Shown here one piece after another: positions 46,361-57,806 of a stretch of DNA of 64,000 nt; position 1 is the stretch's first letter, and the number at the start of each line of letters is the position of its first letter. The stretch is from contig JABSSW010000048.1 of the NCBI GenBank assembly GCA_018902385.1, forward strand, positions 124,001 to 188,000. The letters are read 5' to 3'. The DNA comes from Physcia stellaris (Eukaryota > Ascomycota > Lecanoromycetes > Caliciales > Physciaceae). The notes under the pieces were generated by a model, which was given only the letters and a program-made list of their open reading frames with translations, was not told the origin of the DNA and made no database searches. The position numbers and the translations under genes are program-made.

Positions 46361-48296
46361 TTGCATCGAAATTCGCGCACGATTTTTTCATTTGTTTTCG
46401 AAATCGTTTTGAAAATTTCGAAATATGATTTGTTAACGTCGTCGCAGACGTTTGAGAATCATATCTATTTATTTAGCAAATCAGCATTTGTTTTCTGTTT
46501 CGATGATAGCTACAATAACATCTCGAATCAGATTGTTTCGAGATATTTATTATTTACATCATCATTTCTATTGAAGAATTTTTCGAAATTTTTATCTATT
46601 TTTTTGCAAATCGATCGTTTTTTTCAATTTTCGCGATACGAACGATGCATTGTTCAGAAACTCAAAAGCAAACAGATTTCGAAATCGCGAAAATGGAAAT
46701 TTTGAAAATCAAACAACGATTGCAAATTCTACGTCAACGACGAACTCAAAGAAAAATTATCGAAATTGCAAAATCTATATCAACATTTCGTGATATCGAT
46801 ATATTCGATTCAACACTCATATGTGATATTCAGAAGTTCGATTTATATAATCAAATAACAGATTTTTTGCAACATTTTGAGCGTCAACAAAGTCAACATC
46901 AATATCGAAAATCAGATGTGTTCGCTTTGTTATTCAAATGTTTTCGAAAATTTGCATTCGCATGATTCAAAAATCAAATCTTTATCATCATACAAGATTT
47001 CGATCGCGATTTAACATGTGCATTTTTTACTATTTTCATTGAATTTACAACGAAAACATTTGTTTCGTTCGTTTCACAATTTTCGACTCAGTATCATTCG
47101 TGCGTTGAATGTTTCGCTCAATTCTCGTCAATGATTCGACTTTTAGAACATATCAAACAAATCAATTGTTCGAAAGAGATTTGCAAACATTGCGATGCAA
47201 ATTTCAATTTCAAAAACAAGTTTCACGAGCATATACGCGAACATTATGTTCAGAAATTTATTATTTCGTTTGTCACATCAAAAAACTCGAATTTTCGATT
47301 TTTCGCATCAGAATTCACGTACAAAATTAAAAAGAAGTCAACAGTCATTTGCTCGTCTGTTTCGTTTGTTTCGTTTATTTTTTTTGCAACATCAAAGTCG
47401 ATATCATGATTTGCATCGATATCTGAATCAATATTATCGAAATGTTCGAGTTTCTCGATTGCGACACATAGAATCACATCAGAATCGATGAAGAAACTAT
47501 CAATTTCATTTACATTTTCGATTTCATTTTTTCGAACATCTGTATCAAAACATCAGAAATTTTATTTCATTATTCATGATTTGATTCGCATGTTTCGTAA
47601 AAAATTTAAATCATTTGATTTGCAACAACATCAAAATCGTCGTTTTTTTCGCAAAGCGTTGACGCTCGTCGATTTATTTATCAATTACGAATTATCGCTT
47701 ACTTTTTGTTTGCAATCAATCAAAAGACATCGATTAATCAAATTTCGAAAAACTCGAATTCGAAAAATTTTCAGCAACATACGTTTGCGAAATCGATTCG
47801 TTTTGTTTTTGTTTTGTCAGAAAAATCGATCTTTTCGTCATACAAAAAAGTCAAACATCTTTTACATTTCGTTGCAATCAAGATTCTCATTCGCATGATT
47901 TCGATTTACGTTTTCGTTTGCGTTTTCGTCGTTTTTTCGATTTCTGATTTCAGATCACGTTTGTTGCATTTGTTTCGATCATTTCAATTTTCGCAATGAT
48001 TTGTTCGTTTATCAACGTTCTAATCAACGATATTTCTCGAATCGTCGATCGATGAGAAAAATGAAAAAAATGATTAATCGTTTCGAAACGAAGCTGAAAA
48101 AAACGAAAAATAATGTGACGAACGTATTATGTATTGAAATTTTGATAAATGTTTAAATTTTTATTTTATCACATCGAGATTCGAATTCGAATTTCGTTAT
48201 GATCAAATCATTTACATATGATTTGTCAGATTCTCATAGTTAATTTTGCAATCTAAAATTCTGTTGTTAATTCATATTTTTGCATAACATCTTACA
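46361..48296 (+). mobile_element. Partial LTR element of family B (3' part), element E
   Basis: Fossil. It carries the same capsid-like and C2H2-like modules as the complete family B element (for example FLQHFERQQSQHQYRKSDVF near 46,870, and CKHCDANFNFKNKFHEHIRE near 47,180). It ends in a purine-rich tract and an LTR copy at 48,114-48,296 (TGTGACGAACG...TTACA). No 5' LTR was found, so the left end is arbitrary. Confidence 0.6.
48114..48296 (+). repeat. LTR, family B, truncated/diverged copy
   Basis: 183 bp, starts TGTGACGAACG and follows the family B LTR with internal losses. The 40 bases before it (GATTAATCGTTTCGAAACGA...) match those before the 3' LTR at 55,186, which fixes it as a 3' LTR. 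Confidence 0.7.
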
Positions 48297-49060
48297 TGCG
48301 CAAACAAATACATATCGAATAACAAAAATTTGAATCGTGATGTTGAAAACAATATTTTTCGCAAATTTTCAAAATATCGCGAACGCACGCATGACGATCA
48401 AAAAACGTCATACATGCGAAATTTTCGCAAATTATGACATGTTAATTTGTTGTTGTTGTTTGCGTTCGTGACGCGTGCGTTTCAAAATATTTACGTCGAT
48501 TTTTTTGAAAATCGATCATAATTTGAAAGTAAATAAATTGTCGTATTGATAATTATATACATAAACAAACGTTGCGCAAACGTTGAAAAGTATTTTACGC
48601 GAAAAAAATTGTGATAAAAAAAAATGAAAAAAAAAAATGCGAATAAAAAAATTGTTGATAAACAATATCGTGAAACGATCGACACGTTGTTTTCGCAATC
48701 GACGAAATTTCAAGATTTATCAACAAAAAAATTCGCGTCGACGTTTCGATGAAATTGAATTTGAATTTCGTCATTCAAATTTTGATATTGACATTTCGAT
48801 TTTCGATTTTGAAACATTGTCATTCAAAATTTGCATTGAAAGCATGCTTTACGATTGCGCAATTACATTGAAAATTCTTTTTTTTCTGAACAAAGATTTG
48901 AAAAAATTTTAACGAATTTTTGAACAAACGATACATAAACGCAATGCGATATCGCTCATGATATTTCTTGAAAAAAAAATTTTTTCGTTTGCTTTCGAAA
49001 TTTTGAAATTTTTTTGATACGAATTTCAATGAATTTTTTGAAATTTTACAGTCAAAACAT
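48297..49060. mobile_element. Degraded repeat DNA, left flank of element B
   Basis: Unrecognised hypermutated sequence; its last five bases (AACAT, 49,056-49,060) are the left target-site copy of element B. It is probably part of the older element into which B jumped. Confidence 0.5.
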
Positions 49061-49274
49061 TGTGACGAACGTGCATCGATTTCAACATCTGAAATCAACA
49101 TCTGATCAGTCATTAGAATTAACATTCTTATTTTATCACATCGGAATTCGGATTCGAATTTCGTTATGATCAAATTTTTTACATATGCTTTGTCAGATCT
49201 CAATAGTTAGTTTTTCACTTCGATATTCTCGTGTAATTATGTAATAGTATCATATTTCTGCATAACATTTCACA
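49061..49274 (+). repeat. 5' LTR of element B
   Basis: 214 bp, TGTGACGAACG...TTTCACA, preceded by the AACAT target copy. Very similar to 55,186-55,400. Confidence 0.9.
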
Positions 49275-52200
49275 TTATATCGAAATTTTTTTTTTTTTCA
49301 TGTTCGTTTATGATACGCGAGCATTCAAATAAACAAAGTTTTCTGTTAAATTCAAGAACTGATAATGAAACATAATAGACTCGTATCGTTTGATCATTAA
49401 AAAAAAAAAACGTTATAAACTGATTGTGAATGCGAAAAAACGAAACATAATAGACTCGTTTGTCGATTCAATTGAATATTTTGACAGACGAATTTCAACG
49501 ATAGTCGATGTCACGAAAATAATCTTTTCGAGCGTTGATTCAGATTCGTTTCATCTCGATTGACAAAGTGTTTTTACGATGATTCGATTAAGTCATCAAA
49601 TCAAGTTTAGATCATCAGAAAAACATCATATCAGAATAATCAGACAGTGATCGAATCAGAATTTTCGTCGTTGAATCAAAAATCAGATTTTTGATCGTCA
49701 ATATTCGAAACACTTTTTTCATCCGAAAATTTTTCGATATTCTTTTTATTTATTTAAGAAATCGATCATATTTTTTTATTTCGAAAATAGATTCAATATC
49801 AATCAAAAAGTTTCGAAAGTGAGCTGAATATCACGTCAGAAACTTGATACAGAAATCATTTATTCTTGATGAAAACTTTGTGAAATCACTTCTCTTTATT
49901 TAGCGAAAGATTTTATTTTTTTTATTTCGATGATGAACTCAATAATAACTTTTCAGAATTTCATATCAAGAATTACGATCTCGGAAATTTAGTCATTACA
50001 TCAAAAATTTTCGATCGAATTTTCATTCTCACGATCGAATTCGAATCATTTATCGTTTTCGAGAATTTTTCGAAATTTTATCTAATTTGCTAACGAATCG
50101 ATCGTTTTTTTTTATTCACTCGATCAACTCGATATTTCGTCTAGAAATTTACAAATTTTTTCATCATATTTTTTTCAAACAACGAGCATTGAAGTCATTT
50201 TTCTTATTCGAAAATCGATCATAAAACATATTTAATGATCATAACAAAACGACATTTCTTTTTTTTTTGTTACAAAAATAATCTCAATAATCGATATTTG
50301 AATCATTTTTGATTTTTGAAAATTTTCAAGAATTACATCTGTTTGTTTTGCAATTCAGTCTGATTTCTTCAATATTTGATGAAATTAATAACAATCGAAA
50401 TTCAGATTTTTCATATTTTCGTTTCATACTTCGACAAGCATTCGATATTGATATTATTCATTTTTTTTTTCGAGATCATTGCGAGATCATATCTGTATCA
50501 CTAGCAAAAGATTTTGTTTTTTTCGTTTCGACGTTGAATTCAATATTTTCTTATCAAAAACGACAAGAATTTTCTAACGAAATTATACATCAACATTCGA
50601 TATTGAACTCATTCAATGTGTCTGAGAATTTTTCGAAATCACTTTCAATCATCTAGCAAATCAACGTTTTTTTTCGATCATTCAAATGATTTCAGTATTC
50701 AAGAATCTAGACATTTTCAATTCGGAATATTTTTATTCTGATTCAGAAAATGAAATATTCTGCGAGATCGCAAGTTTTTTTCAACATTTTCAACAATGTT
50801 TGCATCTATTTTGCGAGTCAAATCTGCTGAATAAAATGAAAACAGTTTTTTATGACACTGTCAGCACATGATTCGAAAATCAATCGAATTTCACGTTTTT
50901 GCGAGAATTCGATATAGTTTTGACGAACGCATTTTCTTCATCTGTTTTCAAACAACAAGAATTGAAAATCACGTTTGAAATTTCGAAAATCAAAAAAGTC
51001 GAAATCAAGAAAATTTCGAATGCAGAACAGATTGTCAAGTCAACATCAACGCTTCAAAATATTGAAATCTTCGATTCATCATTAGCATTTTGACAGATTC
51101 GAATTCGATTTATATAACGAAATCGCGATTTTTTTGCAACATTTTCAACAATGTCAACATCAATATCGCAAATCAGATTTGCTGAATTTATTGTCGAAAT
51201 GTTTGTGTGATTTCGCGTCTGAATGATTCAAAACTCAGTCTGAATTTATTTCGTTGAAACGTTTCAATAAGATTCTGACGAAAGCGTTTTTTTTGCAGAA
51301 ATTTTTTCGCGACGTGTTTCATCAAAAAATTCGAATTTTCAATTAAGTACATTCGATGTTATATCAGAATCGATCGAGAATTTATCAAATTATGAAGTCA
51401 TATGCGTTCGAGTGATTTGCAAACTTTGCAAGCAAATTTTCAACTTCAACAAGAAATTATACGAGCATATTCGCAATCATGAAATTTTGAAGTTTGTCAA
51501 AAACTCTCATCTCTCGATCAATGCGATCAATTTAGTATGCGAAATCAAAGAAAAGTCATTCGTCACGCATGTATCATCTGCTTCACTTGCGAGATTTCAG
51601 AAATCGATATTCGAGTTTGCAATAGCATTCGAAACAGTCATTTTATTGAAACGTTCGACTTTTCAGTTTTTTGCATTCGAAATTACATCAAAATCGACGA
51701 AGAAATTATCAATGTATCGACATTGCGAAAAGACGTTCAATTTCAAAAAAATATTTCGTCAGCACAAACGCGAACAACATGAAAAGAAATTTGTCGTCAA
51801 TTCACATTTTTTGATCGATGCAATCAAATCAACATGCGAATCGATGAAAATATCAACAATCAATTTATCGTCGTTCGTTTCGTTTGCAATGCAATCGAAA
51901 CAAATGTCTGAATTTTTTACATTTTTCGATTTATCATTACTCGCGAATCTTGATTTTTTTAATTCAGCTCGATTTCATCAGAATTCAAAAAAGAAACGAT
52001 TCAATCAAATCATCAATTTCATTCAACATTTTCAGCAATGTCAGCATCTGTATTGTGAATCAGAAATTTTCGAATGAATGAAAGTAATTTTTTGTGATTT
52101 TGTCGAGATTTGATTCGCAAATCAATCAGATTTCATTTTTTTGCACGATTTCGATATAATTTTAACGAAAACGTTTTTTATATTTATTTTCAGCACGATG

Positions 52201-53849
52201 ATCGACTCGCTTTTTCGATTTCATGTACTCAAATCAGTATGCAAAGCAGAAAAGAAGTCAACAACAAAAAATGTGACAATTTTGTTTGTTTCGCAAAAGT
52301 TGCAAATCTCTATTCAAAAACATCAAAAATCGATGTTCAGAAACATTCAGTTGTCAATTCATTTTTCACGAATTTTACATTCAATTCAATATGCGAATCG
52401 AATGAAAAATCAGCAATTGCATGTTCGTTTTCGTCGTTGAAATCATCAATTTTTTTGCAACATCAAAAATCTGATATCAAATACGAAAATAATTTTGCAA
52501 ATCGATTCGTCGAAACGTTCGAATTTCTCGATTACGACATCGGAAATCACGTTCGAATATGCGAAAAATACATCAGATTCGTTTACAAAAATCGCAGAAA
52601 TTGCAGAGATTTTCGCAAAATCGATCGCAAATATTCGAGTTCAAATTGTTCACATTCGCGCAAGACGAGAAGTCGAATGTTCAGATTTCAAGTTACAAGC
52701 ATTGAATTTTGCATCAAAATCGATGAAGAAATTGTTAATTCAACAGATTGTTTACGTTCGAGCGATTTGCAAGCGTTGCAAACAAAATTTCAATTTCAAT
52801 AACAAGTTTCACGAACATATACGCGAACATCATGTTCGAAAATCTGTCAAAAATTCTGTTCTTCGAGTTTTTGCATCAGAATTCACATACAAAATCATTG
52901 AGAAGTCAACAAGCATTTGTTCGTTTGTTTCGTTTGTTTCGCAAAAATCATTTATTTTTTTTGCAACATCACGAAGTCAAACATTTTATTTTGCAACAAT
53001 TTTCAAATCGATGTCATCAATTCGTTTGAATTTTTCGATTGCGTCACACGAAATCTCATCAAAACGCGCGAAAATTGCAACAATGCTAATCACACGAAAT
53101 TTTACATCAAAACGAGTCGAAATTGCTGCATTCAATTGTTCGTTTACATTTTCGATTTCATTTTTTCAAACATTTGTATCGAAATCTTATTTCATTATGA
53201 ATGATTTGAGTCGCATCTTTCATGAAAAATTTAAATCATTTGATTTGCAACAACATCACAATTGTCGTTTTTTTTTTGCAGAGCTTCGACGTTCGTCAAT
53301 CTCGCTTCGCATTTACGAAAAAGTCTCATCTCATTATCGAAAATCTGTTCGAAATGTTCGATGAAAAATTCAGAGAAAAAAGTTTATTTCAGAGTCGAAA
53401 CAACGTATCTTTTCGAGCATTTTTAAGTCAAATGCAAATCATCGTTTATTTCAAGTTTACAGTCAATCGAAAGTCGTCAGTAAGTCAGATTTCGAAAAAT
53501 TCAAAATCGAAAATTTCGAAACAGCACATGTTTGCGAAATCAATTCGTATTGTTTTTAGCAAAAGTTTGCTTGATGTTTTTTGCATTCATTTGAAACTTT
53601 TTGTCGAAACTTTTTTTTTCATTTTCATATTTTTTCGTCTTTTTTCGACTTTTTTTCTTGTTTTCGCATTCGTTTCGATCATTTTCGTTGCAAGAATGAA
53701 TTGTATTAGCGTTTATCAACAAGTTATTTCGATCATTGATCGTGTCATTCAATAAAAGTCACATTTGTCACTTCGAAACGAAGTTGAGAAGAGACGAGAG
53801 ATAAATGTTTATATTAATGTTTTATTATTTCATCGAAATTATCTATAAG

Positions 53850-54241
53850 ACTCGCGAGAATTATTTATTTTTCAGAAAATTTATTACATACACGTTTTAT
53901 TAAATAAATCGTACACATCGATTATCGCATGCGTTCAAATATCAATGCGTTAATCGTTGTTACGTTGATTTTACTAATGTGATGAAATTGTTTGTCTCAT
54001 AATATAATCGATTTGAAATTTTCGAAGATTTTTAATTGTTTGCTTACTAATTGTCGCCGAAACTACTCGCGAAAAATTGTATGAATTGATCATTTTTCAG
54101 AAAGTTCATTACGTTGATGCTTTATTGAATGCAATGTACACATCAATTTTCGCATATGCAGAAATATCAATGCGTTAATCGTTGTTGCGATGATTTTATT
54201 AACATGATCAAATTGCTCGTTTTATCGTATAATCGATTTGA
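53850..54241 (+). repeat. Direct repeat pair inside element B
   Basis: Two similar blocks at 53,850-54,015 and 54,064-54,241 (shared words ACTCGCG, ATATCAATGCGTTAATCGTTG and ATAATCGATTTGA), about 214 bp apart. Just upstream, 53,640-53,815 resembles the terminal part of the same element near 48,113 and 55,185, suggesting an internal partial duplication. Confidence 0.65.
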
Positions 54242-55185
54242 TGTTGCAAGAATTCAACATTTACATTAATGCGAAACGTTTACATTAATGTTTTCATTAC
54301 ATTCAAAAGTTCGAGTTTTCGATTCTTTACATTCTAAATTACGTATTAAATTTTGAAGAAACAAGTTTTCGATCGTTTGTTTATTTTATCATTTACGTCA
54401 TCGTTTGCATTTTCAGCGAGTTGATTGCAAATCAGTCTTTTTATCAATTGCAATAATTTCGACTTCAAATATTTCGCATAAATTTGCATTCGACATCGAA
54501 TACAAATATTTTTATTCATATCGAAAGTTTGATAGAAGCGAATCGCTATCCTGATCAGAAATTTCGAGCATTGATCAATTTTTTCGTCTCGATCAATTTG
54601 CTTCAAGATTTTCGAATTTCAGATATTTTCAAATGATCTATTATATCATTTATTCACGAATATCATGACTCATGTTTCGCAATCAGATTTCGAACAGAAT
54701 TTCGAAAATGTTTTTATCTTTTCTATTTTGTATTTGTATTAATCACTAACGAACATTGCATGCATGCTTTGAAATTTACAGAAGAAAGAGCGTTTTTGTC
54801 ATACAAAAAAACACGATATTTTTGCATATTTCAATTGTCTTAATAATTTTTTTCACATCTCGATTCAAAACGCAAACTTTCTGAAAGATTTTCATGTTCT
54901 GAAAAAACGATCGTTTCGTCATATTAAACGTCAGATATTTTTGACATTCAACGATTTTTGCAAATACAAAATCGTTTAGATTTGCAGAAGTTTATTTCGT
55001 CGATTTCGTCGTTTTCGTCGTTTTCATCTCAAATTTTTGTACGTTTTCACGATTGTCGCGTTCGCTATGAACTTTACACATTTACGAACAAGTCGTCAAG
55101 ATCACGTATTCTGCCGATCGATGAAAAGAAGAAAAATCAATGAATTAATCGTTTCGAGACGAAACTGAAAAGAAACGAAAAATAA

Positions 55186-55400
55186 TGTGACGAGCGTGCA
55201 TCGATTTCAACATTTGAAATCAACATCTGATCAATCATTAAAATTAACATTCTTATCTTATCACATCGGAATTCGAATTCGAATTTCGTTTATGATCAAA
55301 TCTTTTACATATGTTTTGTCAAATTTCAGTAGTTAGTTTTTCACTTCGATATTTTCGTGTAATTATGTAGTAGTATCATATTTCTGCATAGCATTTCACA
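55186..55400 (+). repeat. 3' LTR of element B
   Basis: 215 bp with TG...CA ends, preceded by a purine-rich tract and followed by the right target copy AACAT. Confidence 0.9.
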
Positions 55401-55481
55401 AACATTTACATGTTGTTTTTGTCTATTGCATTGATATTGTTTTTATGCATTGAAAATCAACGCATTGAAAAAAAAAACAAT

Positions 55482-55872
55482 TGTAATACGTTTGCGTTAT
55501 CGAACAATTAATTTATGCGTTAATTTTGAATACGCGTTTGCGTAACGCAAATGTTTGACATTAATAATGAATGTAATTCAAATGCAACATAATTATAAGC
55601 GTACGTTTAATAGAAACGTCATGAATTGATATTATAATCATGACGTTAATCAAAACGTCATAATTATTACGTCAAATACGAATATAAATAAATTGTTCAT
55701 TTTTTTTCTCGTTGAATTTCAACGATTAGTTTTACATTTACAGTATTCATACGATGCTGATATTAATAATTGAAATTTATTAAATTTCACGTTTTTCAAT
55801 AGTTCGATACGTTATCGTAAAGTTAATACATTATTGAAATTTGCTTTACGTCAACGCGTCTAAGTTTTTACA
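55482..55872 (+). repeat. LTR, family A, copy 2
   Basis: 391 bp, TGTAATACG...TTTTTACA, preceded by a GAAAAAAAAAA purine tract as expected for a 3' LTR. Element B lies only 77 bp before it. The flanks of copies 1 and 2 (AAATC and AGTTC) do not form a clean target duplication, so the pairing as one element is inferred from order and orientation. Confidence 0.8.
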
Positions 55873-57806
55873 AGTTCGAAAATTTAACTGATTGATCGAT
55901 GATTTGTTTTTAATGAAAAAAATGTTAATTTTAATATCGTTGTTCTTGATGCGACGATGTTCGTTATTCATGATTTGAAATTTGCGAAAATAATCGTCAA
56001 AAATCTTATAATCGTTCAAAACAACGTCGAAATGTTGAAATTTCGTTGTGATTTTTTCATTTTTCTTGAACAATTGATTGACTAAAAAAAATTCGAAATA
56101 AAATTCGTTGAAAAATTCAATGAATTTCATTTTCAAATCATCGTATTGACGACGAACGTTTCGAAAATGATCAACATCGATATAAATGTCGTTCAAAAGT
56201 TTGAAAATTTGATCAATTGATTCGAAAAAATTGCGTTTAATTTCACGTCGAATATCGATATATTTCGCAAATTTTTTTTTTGTTCAATCAATAATTGCAA
56301 ATTTTTTTTTGAATTTATCGACGTATCAATCGAAATTGATTTTCAATTTATCGATGCATTTATTTTTTCAGATATCGTAACGAATGTATTCGAATGTATT
56401 GAAATTTTTATGTTCAAAAAAAATAAAAAAGTCAAAATGTCGAAACGAACGCGTTTTAAAATTAAAACGAAATTTTTCAACAAAAAAATCAAATTGTTTG
56501 AACGAGCGCTTTTTAAATTCAAAACGAATTTTTTTTTCAAAGTTAAAAATTTTTTCAAATTTTGATAATTTAACAGTTTTTTTTCGTTGTTTATTTTTAT
56601 TTTCACGAATTCGTTAAATTTTGAAAAATTTATTACATTGAATTTGAACAGCAAAAATTTCGATTTTGACGACACGCAAAATTTCGTTGAATTCATATTT
56701 TTTCTTATTATGATTCGAAATTTTGATTTTCATGTTTTTTATTTGAAAATTTCAGATTCGAATGACGATCATTTTTCGATTTCGATTTCGTCGAAAAATT
56801 TCGAAAATAATTTTTAATTCGTCGAAATGACTGACGATCATTGATTGAAATTGTTTTTTCGAAAAAATATTTATCGAATTAACGATTTTGAACGATTCAT
56901 TTTTATCAAATTCATCGTCATTTTGATTAAAATTTATGACAAAAAAAATGTCGATGATATGTTGTTCGAAATTAATGATTATTCGATCAAAAACATACAC
57001 GTTCAATTGTGTAATTTCGCTAAGTAATAATCGATTTTTCAAATTGATTTCGAAAAAAAAATTTGAAAAAATCATGATTGTGAATTGAAATCGAATAATT
57101 GTTGAAACAAAAAAAAATGAACAAAACAATGATTTAAATAAATTTGATGATTGAATTTCATTTAAAATAACAAATTCGATGTGATGTTGAATGAAATTTC
57201 TAAATGTTTTTTTATGATGAAACAAATAAATGTTGAATAAAAATGTTTGTTTGTTGATGTTTTTTTTGATTTGATAATTTTCTGATTTTCAAACACGAAT
57301 GTTTCGTCAGAAATGATAAAAAAAAATTGTTGTATTGTGAATCGAAATTATCGCGTGAATTCGTTTGTTCTGAACGTTTTTTAAAACAAAGCAAACGAAT
57401 TTATTATGTTTCGTTTTTTTCAATTCACAACGAATTTATTATGTTTCGTTGTTTTCGTTGAATGATCAAAATCAAATTGAATTTATTATGTTTTTATTCG
57501 TTCACTGAATTTAATTGAAAAAAGTTTTGTTTATTTGAATGTTCGCATATCATGAACGAACATGAAAAAAAAAATGATTTCGATATAATGTGAAATGTTA
57601 TGCAATGATATGATATTATTACATAATTACACGAAAATATCGAAATGAAAAACAAATACATGAAAATTTGTAAAAACATATGTAGAAAATTTGATTTCTT
57701 GAATGCGTCAAAACGAATTTCGATTTTAACATTCGATGTGATAAAATAACGATATTAATTCGATGTTAATTTTGTCAAATGTTGAATTCGATGTACGTTC
57801 GTCACA
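55873..57806 (-). mobile_element. Minus-strand LTR element C: 5' LTR and gag relic
   Basis: Fossil, many breaks, read from 57,806 downward. It begins with a family-B-like LTR (57,589-57,806 on the - strand). Gag-type frames follow at 57,225-56,752, about 56,700-56,340 and 56,196-55,873; the last resembles a Ty3/gypsy capsid (FRNVRRQYDDLKMKFIEFFN...). It stops exactly where LTR A copy 2 begins, as if cut by that insertion. Confidence 0.65.
57589..57806 (-). repeat. LTR related to family B, minus strand
   Basis: On the - strand it reads TGTGACGAACGTACATCGAA...TTTCACA, 218 bp, with the same ends as the element B LTRs. Similarity to element B continues beyond it into the leader (both have AACATAATARA words). 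Confidence 0.75.

Larger units (their letters stand above)
49061..55400 (+). mobile_element. Complete-ended non-autonomous LTR element B
   Basis: Fossil of 6.34 kb with both LTRs (49,061-49,274 and 55,186-55,400) and a perfect 5-bp target-site duplication AACAT at 49,056-49,060 and 55,401-55,405, so its ends are sure. The inside holds no recognisable reverse transcriptase, RNase H or integrase; this fits a LARD-type element moved in trans. Instead it has repeated modules: a capsid-like segment (…FLQHFQQCQHQYRKSDLLN…, near 50,790, 51,140 and 52,020) and C2H2-like zinc fingers (CKLCKQIFNFNKKLYEHIRN near 51,420; CKRCKQNFNFNNKFHEHIRE near 52,775). Its reading frames carry many breaks. It is less CpT/CpC-depleted than its surroundings, so it is probably the youngest insertion. 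Confidence 0.85.
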
